Notes under the pieces: model-generated
What the model saw: only the letters and a program-made list of their open reading frames with translations
Databases searched by the model: none
What the model was told of the DNA's origin: nothing
In this document: piece after piece, positions 11,594 to 21,860 of the stretch
Layout of the letters: the number at the start of each line of letters is the position of its first letter
Numbering within the stretch: the first letter of the stretch is position 1
Made by a program: the position numbers and the translations under genes
Assembly (NCBI RefSeq): GCF_000182925.2
Contig: NC_026501.1
Span: forward strand, 5,063,917-5,127,916
Reading direction: 5' to 3'
Origin: Neurospora crassa OR74A
Taxonomy: Eukaryota; Ascomycota; Sordariomycetes; Sordariales; Sordariaceae
DNA: 64,000 bases

Positions 11594-13479
11594 ATGGCCA
11601 ACGCGACGAACCCTTGTCCTGCGCCCTTTCTGAGCGAGGCGCTTTTTAACGATGGGGGGTGTAAGTTACCGGAACCGAAACCTCGTCATCACGAGTGTTG
11701 CTGCTAACTAACATATGACCAGTTGTGGATGGAAGGCTATGTCAGGAGGTAGGCCAAGGGCTTAGGTGCTGCCTGCCTTGCCCCATGACCGATTGGGCCT
11801 ATCCCGACGAATTCAATACCCTGGGAGAGGTGGCACAATGGGTTGCAGTTGCTGGCACCGCCTGTTGTGTCTTTCTTCTACTGTCCTGGATCATTCTACC
11901 CGTCGAAAAGACTCACAGACATTATCTTAGTCTGTGCTTGACCACGGCAGTTTTGTTTATGAATGTAAGTACTCGGCCGCTTATTCCCTGCTGCCAAGTG
12001 GGATTTCGAAGCGTTGACATACTTTACAGCTCGGTTTCGTGATACCTCTTGCCGCTCAGCCAGATGAATGCTACGATGCGATCACGCCCAATTCGATGCA
12101 AACCAACTCACCTTGCGCAGTATCTGGCGCATTCTTGATCTTTGGAGGTTGGGGAGGAGTGATGTGGGTGTTTTTGCGCTCCCTATCATTGCATCTGCAA
12201 ATCTGTTGGCAGGTTGTTGTCGGACGCAACTTTATGTGGTTCTCCCAAGCTACCGGCTGGGGAATCCCCATTATCGGCATCATCATGGCCCTTGTTTTCA
12301 GTGGCGTTTCTTTCCGCTTTGGGTCGACGTGTCATATCAACCACGAGAATAGCTTGGCTGACCTTTGGGTCCCCTTGCTGATCTTTGCCGGACTCACCAT
12401 CTTCATTCAGTTTGCGACGTTTGGTTATTGCATCAAGGTCTACCTTGCATCGCTTGCCGACAACAGCGCCTCCACTGAAAACTCGAACTTGCCTTCCTAC
12501 ACCAACAGCATCCGAACCATGACGCCCAAACAGGCATACAGACGTGTACGCCGAGTCATCCAGCTTCAATGGAGGGGGATTGCGATTGTTCTGATTATCG
12601 TTACCGACGTCGTCCTTTTCTCAGTCGTCTTTGTTTTCCAGGACAACACGGTGGAGGCCGTTAGGAGAGACCCGAGCACTGCCCTGGAATGGGTTGCCTG
12701 CCTTGCGATGATGGCTGGTGACAAGCACAAGTGCTTGGACAAGGCCGGTCCATTGGTGGTCGACATGCCCACTGTTGGCGCAGTTCTACTGCTTCTCTCG
12801 GTAAAGCTTCCAACCACCATGTTTTATTACCAAACAATTACATAACGTTCTAACCTGATAAACTATGTACCAGATAAACGGCTTGTGGCTTTTGCTCCTC
12901 CTCGGCCGATGGTCGATGGTGACGGGATGGCGCGACCTCCTAATGACGGTTCCTCAGCGGAACAAGCGAGAATTTGTCTCCGTCGACGCACGGATGGACG
13001 ATCTCAAGAAAGACACACGTTCGTACGAGATGCTGTCCCGGGAAAACTCCGGGAAAAAAATGGACGACTCAGTAACACCCTCCGTAGTGACTCCGATTTC
13101 GCCCACGTACAGCGCGTACAACACGTACAGCATGAGGTCGCCCATCAATGGCAGCGGCGGCGACGGCGGCTACCGAAGCCCTTCGCTGTCCAGGAATAAT
13201 GCTCCTGGTGAGGGCACAACTTCGCCGGGACCTCGCAACTACCACGACACCGCCAACCGCTCAGGTCGCCGAACCCCCGATTACTTCGGCAGCACAGCAC
13301 GCTACCACGTGCCAACAAGGTCTTTTTCGAGCCCTCGCCCACCACGGTCACCGCCACCAACGGTAACATGGGACGCAAGAGATACATACGCTAGAGCTTC
13401 TCCGCTGCCGGATGAAAGCCCGTATGGGCAGGTACAAGGAGCGTATGGTCAACAACCTATGGGAATGAACAGGATATGA
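11594..13479 (+). CDS. Frizzled/smoothened-like seven-transmembrane receptor
   Basis: Four exons, 11594-11660, 11723-11964, 12030-12800 and 12874-13479, join in frame to give 561 residues. All three introns start GTAAGT or GTAAAG and end in AG. Seven hydrophobic spans are visible at about 60-82, 90-112, 133-160, 174-197, 213-241, 285-307 and 350-372. A short Cys-rich N-terminal segment (LRCCLPCP) precedes them, and a long Ser/Pro/Tyr-rich tail of about 170 residues follows. Layout and sequence resemble the fungal frizzled/smoothened-like membrane proteins, proposed G-protein-coupled receptors of the plasma membrane. The animal frizzled Cys-rich ligand domain is absent or reduced to a few cysteines. 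Ligand and signalling partner are unknown. The cytoplasmic tail offers many possible phosphorylation sites. The family call rests on recognition of overall pattern, so it is less certain than the seven-helix topology and exon structure. Confidence 0.82.
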
Positions 13480-14226
13480 GATGAATGATGACAGGTGTAT
13501 AATACGCAAAGTTGAGGGGAGGAAAAAAATTAATATTTCCATGAAATGAATTTTGACAACAGTAAAATAACTCCACCAATCCATACCCACACGCATGTTT
13601 ACGTACCTTCTATCCCCAACCACGTGAGCCTTTCATCTCATCCCTATGGACATGCAAAATACATTGGTCCTCATATCAGCTCTCGATGGCCCACGAACCC
13701 TCGGATTTTGCCACGACGCCAAGGTCGTGCAAAGACGGCGAGGTAATCTTTCAGAGCTTACGTCCTGCATGCTTGCATGCAACAAAGTCCGGTAATGGAC
13801 CAATGGCAAGCTCAGCTGTGTGGATGGAACTCCCGGTACGGGTGATATAACTTCGTCACCGTCTTGATGACAGCAGACGCAGCGCATTGATCTAGTTCGA
13901 GCTTTTTTCTCCTGTCGTACCAACGTCCTGTATTCCGAAGCTTACCAAATGCTGGTTGAGAAGCCAAGCGTGAATGTGACGATATATCGATGAAAGCATT
14001 GAAAGCTGGTCCCGGTAGTCAATGCTCACATTGAAACTCTCCATGGGCCAAGATAGATTTTCCCGGTAGAGCAAAATAAACTTCGGCGGAAGATGGGGAA
14101 GAACGAAGACGGAACGGGACGTGCGGAGTCCCCGGAAGTGGTTGGGTTAGCGGGTCATCGGCGGGCCGGACATCGGAAGGGATTCCGATAGAGGTATGGT
14201 TGGGATGTGTAAGGCGAGTTGACTTA
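13480..14226. other. Gene-free spacer before the transposon
   Basis: The 3' UTR of the receptor gene is followed by ordinary intergenic sequence of normal base composition. No gene or RNA was recognised. The inverted repeat of the mobile element begins at its right end. Confidence 0.5.
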
Positions 14227-14241
14227 CACTACCTTTTAGTG

Positions 14242-14310
14242 TTCCCACACTCAATCGCCTATGCAGTCTTGGCAAGAGGTGTATGTACGTGCACACACAC
14301 ACACACCGCA
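14242..14310 (+). repeat. Left terminal inverted repeat
   Basis: It begins TTCCCACACTCAATCGCCT and ends in a CA dinucleotide run followed by CCGCA. It matches the reverse complement of 18520-18591 except for one CA unit and three A-for-G substitutions. In all three, a TG on this strand has become TA, as RIP would do on the other strand. Confidence 0.92.
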
Positions 14311-14599
14311 TTTGACAAATCTAGCCATTTAACATCGCTTTACACAACTCAACTCAATCGTTTAATATCGAAATCTGGCTAAAACTAGTATAAAAAATCG
14401 ATATTTTAATGTTCTACGTCGTACAGTTGTCTATTTTAATATTTACATTGTCTTTTAAACTGTTATTAATATAGTACGCTACCCCAATACCCGCTAAAAG
14501 GTATTAATAATAATAATATTAGTAAATAACGAATATTCTAATAACGTTACTAAAATTACTAATATAAATATAAAGAGTATATAGAAATATAAATATATT

Positions 14600-15590
14600 C
14601 TATTAAATACTAGCAAAGCATTTTTACCGTCGCAAACTTCCTAAAATATTAGAAAGCTTCTTATATAAGTATTTAAGGTACAATATATACTATATTACTC
14701 CTTATACTTTATTAATTATAACTAATATTATAAAGGAAATTATAAACCTCCTTGTATTAAAACCCGATTTATACCTCGACGAAATCTATACCTTTTTAAC
14801 CAATAAGTATAACGTATACGTTTCGACCGAGACCGTACGGCGGTACCTTCGATAAGAGAAGTAGAAGAAGAAGCGACTCTATATAAAAGCATTACAATAA
14901 TCCCCTATACTAGTAATTGAATAGATATTAAAAATCTCTTTATTTATTATAAAGATATTTATATTTTATAACGAATTTAATATAGACCGAAGGGACGGTG
15001 CTTGTTGTACTAGCTAGGTACCCTACGGCGCTATTGTAATAATATTAAGCAAGTTCGTACGTAGTACGCGGTATTACCTCCTTTTAATTATTATAATAAA
15101 TAGGCTACTTAATATATTAGTATTTAGAAGTATAATAGATTTAGCCGAGGTTTAGGACTAAATAGTAAAATACCTACTCCCTAAAATAAATCTATTTCCT
15201 AATTGCAATAGTATTTTAATAATAAATAATACTAATTAATACCCCTATACCGAATTCTAATACGCATATAACTAAAAGGGGGTTTTATTATAGTATTTAC
15301 CGCCGTACTCTCCCGAATTCAACCCTATTAAGGTATATTTTAATAATTTTAAACGGTAGTTTAAGAGGGTATATTGTAACGAGGGCGGTAATAAAATATT
15401 AGACGACGATTTTGCTATATTTCTTAAGCAATTAGCGTAGGATATAGGGTATAGAGTACAATAAATCTATAGCTATTTTAAGAATGTAAAACTAATAATA
15501 AATCGATTTAATAATATTAATAAAGAGTATAGCGAACTATATACTAACGAGTTGGTCGAGTATAGAGAGATAGGTACTATATTTAGGTAG
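14600..15590 (+). pseudogene. RIP-mutated Tc1/mariner (IS630-superfamily) transposase relic
   Basis: Reading + through TAA/TAG stops, a fungal Tc1-type transposase is recognisable. At about 14755-14850 there is a helix-turn-helix-like stretch containing PDLYLDEIYTFL and VSTETVRRYL. Near 14965 is a DRRDG motif typical of the family's first catalytic block. At 15294-15329 is YLPPYSPEFNPI, the hallmark preceding the third catalytic acid. The positions of the catalytic acids read Asn (YNEF for VDES), Asn (INNTN for a DN motif) and Lys (NPIK for NPIE), all explained by G-to-A changes. In-frame stops are TAA/TAG at places where Gln is expected, again the RIP pattern. The normal enzyme cuts and pastes the element at TA sites; this copy cannot. 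The 5' limit is approximate. Confidence 0.8.
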
Positions 15591-15699
15591 TAATAAAGAG
15601 TATGGACGGAAGAGATAGATTTATGTATGTTAAATTGAATTATATATTAAAAATGCTAGAAATGCTAGAAATACTAGAAGTACCAGAAGTACCAAAAAT

Positions 15700-18330
15700 C
15701 GTATTTATCTATATAATAATACCAAAATACTAAAAACCTTCCTCTTTCGCTATAAATCAATTTGTAATATCGTTATCGCTCGCTAGGACCGCTAGTAATA
15801 GTACCCGCTATAGAAGCGAGAGCTCTAGTAACGCTATATTCGAATACAATATTAAATCGCAAGTTTAAAATATATATTAATTAATTAAATTACAATAATA
15901 GAGGTTAGAAAGTATACTTACTATAGTTTAATTATATTACTAATACCGTATACTCAATTTTAAGGAAGTTTTTAATACCGTCCTTAAATACCGTATAGAG
16001 GTCGTAATTAAACCCTAACTTTATAAATTACTTTACTAGCTACTTTTTAAGTATAAATATATTGGGTAGTACTTCCTTATTCTAGAATTCATTCTTCAAA
16101 GCAATTAAAACTCTATATACTAGTACTACTTTAATTAACGATTTAATATAGTAACGTTTATAGAATATTTTAAAGAACTTAGTAATAATCTCTTTAGCCA
16201 ACCGACTAAGCGGGGCGGAGGGTAGTAATAACGAACGAAGACCGAAAATCGAAGGTACGGGCGGACGTAGTATAAATAATTCTCCGGCCTCTACTAGGGA
16301 ATTTCTAATCTCCTCGCCCTTATCCTCCTTACTTACTATTAATAATAGTATAATTAATAATAGTACTAGTAGTTAAATAAATATTATAGTCGCTATAGAG
16401 ATAGGAAGAGGATTAATATTAGTACGCTTAGTAATAAGAGTCTTATAGTCGGTCGGATACCTATAGAACACAGTAGTAAAATATTCTAACGGCGTATATA
16501 AATCGATAATTACCGTTTTACCTAATAGGAGGAGAGTACCTACTATATTATAATTATAGCTGCTAGCGATTGTTAAATTAGTGATAGAGCCGCCGGTAGT
16601 ATAAAGTAGCTAGATTTAGGGATATTGAAAATAGGGAGGGAAGTGTTAGTATAGTAGCGGGTATAGTAGGTATAGGGGAGGAGGGTATAGCTAGTATAGA
16701 CCTTTAAAATTGTCCTTCTTTAGTATAGCTTATAATAGACTATTTATAGTCTCTATATTAGTACTACTATTATTGCTATTAATATTATTAACGATATTAA
16801 TATTAATTAGTAGACTATTACCTCCTCCCCTATATTTACTATTACTATCGCTAATATTAAAGGTAATTACTACCTTATTGCCTAATATATTTTATATTAG
16901 TTTAAATAGCGGGTTAGCTATTGTAGCCTTCCTTAATAATATAGTACGTACCTATTTACCTATATCTTTAACGTTAAAGTTATAATAAGTTATACTCCTA
17001 TCTATAATGTAGTATATTTAATATTTAATAGCCTTATTATAATTCTTATACTTATAGCTAAAACCGTACGCCTATACCTATACTAGCTCCTAATATATAG
17101 TACTATATAACTTTACCCCTGTATATTCCTCTTGCTACCGGTCCTCTTCTAAATTCTTTTTAATTTTTACTAGTATAATATTTATTATAATGCGTTTAAA
17201 CTTCTCAGTACCGGTTAAAGTCCGTAACCCTCGTAACGATAGCGTATCGACCGCTTGTAGAGTTAGAATAACAAAAGGATTAACTAAACTATAAGAGGGG
17301 GTAAGAATAAAGGGTATACTATTATAAAAAGATAGGGTAATAAGGATTTTATTAGTGGGCGGGTTGGTTAACCGAAATTTAAATAATATAGTAAAATAGT
17401 AATACTAATTAATATAGTAGAGGTATAACTTTATAACGGTCTTATACTTAATATTATTATACCTATTATAAAAATCCTTCTTAGGAATAATTTTATTATA
17501 TATAATAACTTAGGCGTAGCGGTTATTATAGGTAGCGGTAATATATATAATATTATACAAAGAGACTAATTACTTTATCCTTATAACTATATTATTACTA
17601 ATAATATTTTTTATATAACCTCGCTATATATATAGGATCTTACTAAGTAGTATCGTCCTAAACTGCCACTTATAGAACTTGCTATTGTTTTACTTAATTT
17701 CAACCTCTTTAAATAAACTATATTCTTCAATAGCGGGTAATTTAGTATAGCTAATAGTAATATATAAACCGACTATATTAAATTAGACCTATATCAAATT
17801 AAAATATTTAGGACGTAGTAATAGCAGTACTATAGCAACCGGCTTATAAATAATATAGGGCTAAGCTAGTAACGCCGAAGTAATTAGTTTGGTCGGGGAG
17901 GTTACTTCGCTATTATTATTGCCCGATAAATAAAATAAAGTATTAAAAGCCTACTTCTTAGGAGTAAAGCGGACGGGGAGCTATTATTTAACTTTATTAT
18001 CGTTACTAGAATCTTCTTCGCTACTAGAAATCTCAATAGGTATTATAAGCTTAGGGGGGAACAACAGCAGTTCTAGGACTAGGATTAGGACTAGCTCTAA
18101 CTCTAGTATAGTAACTTTCCCCTTCTTAATAGTAGTCTTTTTAATAGCGGTCTTCTTAACAGTAGTCTTAATAGGAGTAACCTTCTTCTTAGGTAGAGTA
18201 GTCTTAGGGATAACTTTAATAGATTATTCGATTTTACAATTCTTCTTTCTAGGGCGGGAGGAGGCGCGTTATAAAATTATTAAATTAGGATCTTCCTAAT
18301 CTTAATCTTTATTGAAGTAGATTATTGGCG
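15700..18330 (-). pseudogene. Second, unidentified coding relic of the mobile element
   Basis: The - strand shows long protein-like frames interrupted mainly by TAA and TAG where CAA or CAG would be expected. Near 18200-18110 the reading is Lys/Thr-rich (KKTTIKKGK type). Near 18050-18010 it is acidic (SSEEDSSNDNK). Further along come TISYTKLPAIEEYSLFKEVE at about 17750 and LTLQAVDTLSLRGLRTLTG near 17250. A frame with TNLTIASSYNYNIVGTLLLL lies near 16550. It converges on the transposase relic from the opposite end. I do not recognise the family. It could be an accessory protein of a large Tc1-like element, or part of a second element nested in the first. Boundaries and continuity are approximate. 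Confidence 0.5.
16710..16985 (+). other. Leu/Ile-rich open frame, artefact of RIP composition
   Basis: This open frame reads as a run of Leu, Ile and Thr codons and is antiparallel to the - strand relic. It results from depletion of CA/TG and excess of TTA/ATT/ATA triplets. It is not a gene. Confidence 0.7.
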
Positions 18331-18519
18331 CGCCGCTTCGAATATAGGATTGCTTTATGCTGGCGGGTTTTGAATTAAGGATTGTTTTGGGAGGTATTGT
18401 TGCGATGGATTTGATTGGTTACTAGTGTTGTAATTATTTTGCACGATGAAATAGCTTTAGATTAATATAGAAATTGTTATCAAATAATGAATTTTGACGA
18501 AGTTGTACAATACAGAAGT

Positions 18520-18591
18520 GCGGTGTGTGTGTGTGTGTGTGCACGCACACACACCTCTTGCCAAGACTGCACAGGCGATTGAGTGTGGGAA
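18520..18591 (-). repeat. Right terminal inverted repeat
   Basis: This is the reverse complement of the left repeat, with one extra CA unit and the unmutated G at the three positions where the left copy has A. A 20-base GT run at 18521-18540 sits at its inner side. Confidence 0.92.
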
Positions 18592-18604
18592 TGTATGTAG
18601 TGTA

Positions 18605-19327
18605 CTTGATAATCGGAAAGCCCAAAAGTCCGAAGATGCCGTTGAGTGATGGATTCGGAAGACAGCAGTCAGATATACAACTACCAAGTCGGTCTTTCCC
18701 ATCGTATGCATAGTTCCCAACGTGGAAGTTGGTCACGAGAGCCACCCGCCCCTTCAGTTGCGTCCGGATGAAGAGGAGTTCCATGATGCTTTCTACTATG
18801 CAGTACATGCCGCGAACTTGACGATCTCCCTTGGCAACTTCGACAAGGGGGGAAGGAGGGCATGAGTAGAGGAAGGAATGTCCGGTCACAGACGCCCTAA
18901 GCCGGGATTGGCTTGCTTCGTCTCCGGTTCATCCGGAATCCGGAGGTTTGGATGACTGCGACGCAGAGTGAATCTGAATCTGTTCAGCTCTTCGCGCGGG
19001 CTTTCAGTGGTGTCCGAATTTAGTGGATTAATGCCGGTTTGGTGCCGTTCGTTTGTTTGGGCCAATCAAGCGTGTTGATATTCACTTGGCAGTATTCATG
19101 AACAAGTTTTCCATACCTTGTCTTGTCAGCATCGCCCATAGTCGGACACTTTTGTCAGAAAAAGAAACCGGATGAAACTGTCCTTCGCAATATCAGTTGG
19201 ATATACGATTTCTTTAACTATCGGCTTAGCCCTTCGTTTGGTTTACAGATAGGAAGCAAACATGGCCAGGGACCCAACGTTTGTCGGCTCAAATCCAAAT
19301 CTGCAGCAGAGATAGCAAACTGGCCAG
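18605..19327. other. Spacer between the transposon and the GH5 gene
   Basis: Base composition returns to normal at once outside the right repeat. No gene is visible. The stretch presumably contains the promoter and leader of the GH5 gene. Confidence 0.5.
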
Positions 19328-20764
19328 ATGATGCCGAAACAACCCGAACCCGAACCCGGAAATGATGGCACCGGTATTGGGACCGATGGCTGGCACCGCG
19401 GTCGCCGCCTTATGCTTCCACTCTCCAACCACACCTCATCCACTTACACCGCTCTCACCAGTCCCATCTCTTGCGCCCGCCGGCGCCGACTTATATCACT
19501 TCCACCAAACACAAAAGCTGGTCGCATGATTCTCCTGATTTTAGCTCTGCTGCTGGGCTTCTTCCTCCACTACATGTGGAAAGCCGAAGCGGCCTTAAGC
19601 AAGCCGTGGAAACCTGACGACAGCTCCCTCGCCTTCAGCCAAAGACCACTCCCCCCACCATCCAACGAGGCCCTCCTGTCCTCGGCCGGATATAAGCTTC
19701 CATTACGAACCAAGGGGCGGGACATCGTGGACCAAAATGGCAAGCGCTTCAAGCTCTCGTCAGTCAACTGGTACGGCGCCAGCGACGAGCTTTTTATTCC
19801 GGGTGGGCTTGACGTGCAACACCGCGACGTCATCGCCAGCACGATCCGTTCGCTTGGCTTCAACAGCGTGCGCATGCCGTACAGCGACGAAATGGTCATT
19901 TCGAACCCGGAAGTCCCGCTGCGCCTGTTGGCGGCGAATCAGGACCTCGTGGGCAAGCGCGCCCTGGATGTGTTTGAAGCGACGGTAACCGCCTTGACGG
20001 ACGCCGGGTTAGCCGTTATCGTCAACAACCACATCACCACGGCGACATGGTGCTGCGGCGCTGACCCGTGCGATGCTGGCTGGGCAAACGATTTCCTTCC
20101 TGGCTCGCTGTGCCGGGTACGACAGACGGAGGCGCAGTGGATTGACCACTGGGTGACGGTGATGAACCGCTTCGTCGACAATCCGCTGGTAATTGGGGCC
20201 GATTTGCGCAATGAGGTGCGCGGGCTTTGGGGCACCATGCCGTGGGAGAGATGGGCTGCGGCGGCAGAACGAGCAGGCAATGCCTTGTTGGGGATAAACT
20301 CGGACTGGCTGATCATTGTGGGTGGGACCGAGTCCGGTAACGACTTGACGGGCGTGAAACGTCGGCCGGTCGAGCTTGACGTAGCAAACAGACTGGTGTA
20401 TTCGGCACATGTCTATTCATGGAGCGGTTGGGGAAGCATGGGAGGGCGGTATTCGAAGCGCACATATGCATCCTTCGTGAAGGCTATGCGTCAGAATTGG
20501 GGATACCTGGTGGAAGAAAATCTGGCGCCTGTTTGGATTGGAGAGTTTGGGGCACCCGACCGTCCTGGCATCGGTGATGCGAACTACTGGCAGAATCTCC
20601 TGAGATATCTCAAGGCGATTGACGCCGACTTTGGATACTGGGCCATCAACCCGCGCAAGCCAAAGGACAACGAGAAAGAGTCATACTCACTCGTCGAGGA
20701 TGATTGGGTTACGCCGGTGCTGGATTATCGTATGAAGGACATGACGGAGCTTATGAGACAGTGA
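19328..20764 (+). CDS. Membrane-anchored glycoside hydrolase family 5 protein
   Basis: A single exon encodes 478 residues from the first in-frame ATG. Alternative starts at 19412 and 19526 cannot be excluded. A hydrophobic segment at about residues 67-84 (MILLILALLLGFFLHYM) is preceded by RRRR and lacks an obvious cleavage motif, suggesting a type II signal anchor with the enzyme outside the cell. If translation starts at 19526, the same segment would be an N-terminal signal. The catalytic domain has the family 5 (beta/alpha)8 landmarks: VNWYGA near its start, a RMPYSDEM strand, the acid/base in DLRNEVR (Glu 296) and the nucleophile in WIGEFGAPD (Glu 406). Family 5 enzymes hydrolyse beta-glucosidic or mannosidic bonds with retention. 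The subfamily and substrate cannot be fixed here, but cellulase-like activity on cell-wall or plant glucans is a fair guess. No carbohydrate-binding module is present. Confidence 0.85.
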   Translation: MMPKQPEPEPGNDGTGIGTDGWHRGRRLMLPLSNHTSSTYTALTSPISCARRRRLISLPPNTKAGRMILLILALLLGFFLHYMWKAEAALSKPWKPDDSSLAFSQRPLPPPSNEALLSSAGYKLPLRTKGRDIVDQNGKRFKLSSVNWYGASDELFIPGGLDVQHRDVIASTIRSLGFNSVRMPYSDEMVISNPEVPLRLLAANQDLVGKRALDVFEATVTALTDAGLAVIVNNHITTATWCCGADPCDAGWANDFLPGSLCRVRQTEAQWIDHWVTVMNRFVDNPLVIGADLRNEVRGLWGTMPWERWAAAAERAGNALLGINSDWLIIVGGTESGNDLTGVKRRPVELDVANRLVYSAHVYSWSGWGSMGGRYSKRTYASFVKAMRQNWGYLVEENLAPVWIGEFGAPDRPGIGDANYWQNLLRYLKAIDADFGYWAINPRKPKDNEKESYSLVEDDWVTPVLDYRMKDMTELMRQ

Positions 20765-21860
20765 GTGGTGCTGATGTCTTTTGGCGTGACAGCATTTCTA
20801 GGATATAGCTTCTGCTCGGCCAGAACTAGTTGACGGGATTGTTGATATGCTTTGGGAGTATCTATCATGGCGTTAGGGGGGGAGCGTAAAAGATGCAATA
20901 TAGCCGACCGGGAAAAGCGAATATATTTGCAGTTTCTCTTGGGCCATCTGACTTGTAACATTTCTGCCTCGTTCCGAAGGAGACTAGAGGTACTATTATA
21001 TTTTCCTGGCTGTCACGAGAGCGCCGGAGGACAGGTCCCGGGTTGTCGGTGTCTGGGCCGTGAGATGCGGCGTAAGGCGGGAGCCTGGAGGATCGCAGGA
21101 TTACCTACAGGCCAACCCCGCTTTGCCCACCTACACAGGTACCTATACAGCAAACCATACAGGGAGTGCCCGCTAGCATACGGCTCACTAAAACAGGCAT
21201 GCAGGTTGCACCAGAGGTACGTCTTTGTGCCTTGTGTAGGAGCCTCCCGCTGTTAGCGCGCTTCGTACCCGAGTGTCCACTGATCGATCCCTGGGCTTTG
21301 CCAAATCACGTTTTCATTTTCCGTCCCGTCCCTCATTGCACCCGACATCTTCACCCACACCGGTGACGACAATCCGCACTCATTTAGCTCAGGCTCTTGC
21401 TTTTGGGAAGGTGCGCTGTGCGCTTAGCCAGGAAGGTATAAAGATTTGGAGTCTGCACAATCTAGCTGCGATTCCAGCTTCGGACATCCAGATTGCAGCA
21501 ACGAAGCTCTTGGTAGATTTTCACCCCCCCCCCCCCCCCTTCTCCTGCATCGAACCTCAACGGCTTGATTACCCTTTTGAGTGGGCCTCCACTATCTATT
21601 GCCCGAGTGCTTTTTATTTTCCCTTGCAGGCCACGCGATGTCCACCTCAGTCCGTGCCGGCCTCTACAACTGAAGCCCTTACAACGTGGCTGCCATGTGC
21701 TTTCCTGCCAAATATCATCGCCCTCTCTCAAATTCTATTTTCATTCTCAAAGACGGCCATTTACCACGTCTCCCATCAATTTCTTCCTCATCTTCAACAC
21801 GAACTGCTGATGCTTAATGGATCTGCCACACATCAGAAGCATCAGCTTTGATATTGGTTC
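20765..21860. other. Intergenic spacer and leader of the CRT10-like gene
   Basis: No separate gene is supported. The stretch holds a C16 run at 21524-21539, pyrimidine-rich sequence typical of fungal leaders, and ACCTACA-like motifs near 21128-21150. An open frame at 21273-21851 ends ten bases before the downstream start. It looks like non-coding leader or at most an upstream frame. Confidence 0.45.

Larger units (their letters stand above)
14227..18602. mobile_element. RIP-degraded Tc1/mariner-type DNA transposon with ~70 bp inverted repeats
   Basis: A block of about 4.4 kb is bounded by inverted repeats at 14242-14310 and 18520-18591. Just outside them, TACACTAC at 14225-14232 is mirrored by GTAGTGTA at 18597-18604. 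This would fit a TA target duplication flanking CACTAC...GTAGTG ends, as in the IS630-Tc1-mariner superfamily. The interior from about 14385 to 18350 is strongly AT-rich, full of TA, and nearly lacks CA and TG dinucleotides, which is the footprint of RIP at CpA. It carries a transposase relic on + and a second coding relic on -. It is certainly dead in place. Exact ends are uncertain because the stretch between TACACTAC and TTCCCACAC differs on the two sides. Confidence 0.75.

Noticed and set aside
21273-21851. 192-codon frame ending ten bases before the CRT10-like start
   Set aside because: It is leader-type pyrimidine-rich sequence containing a C16 run. No splice joins it to the gene, so it is at most an upstream open frame.
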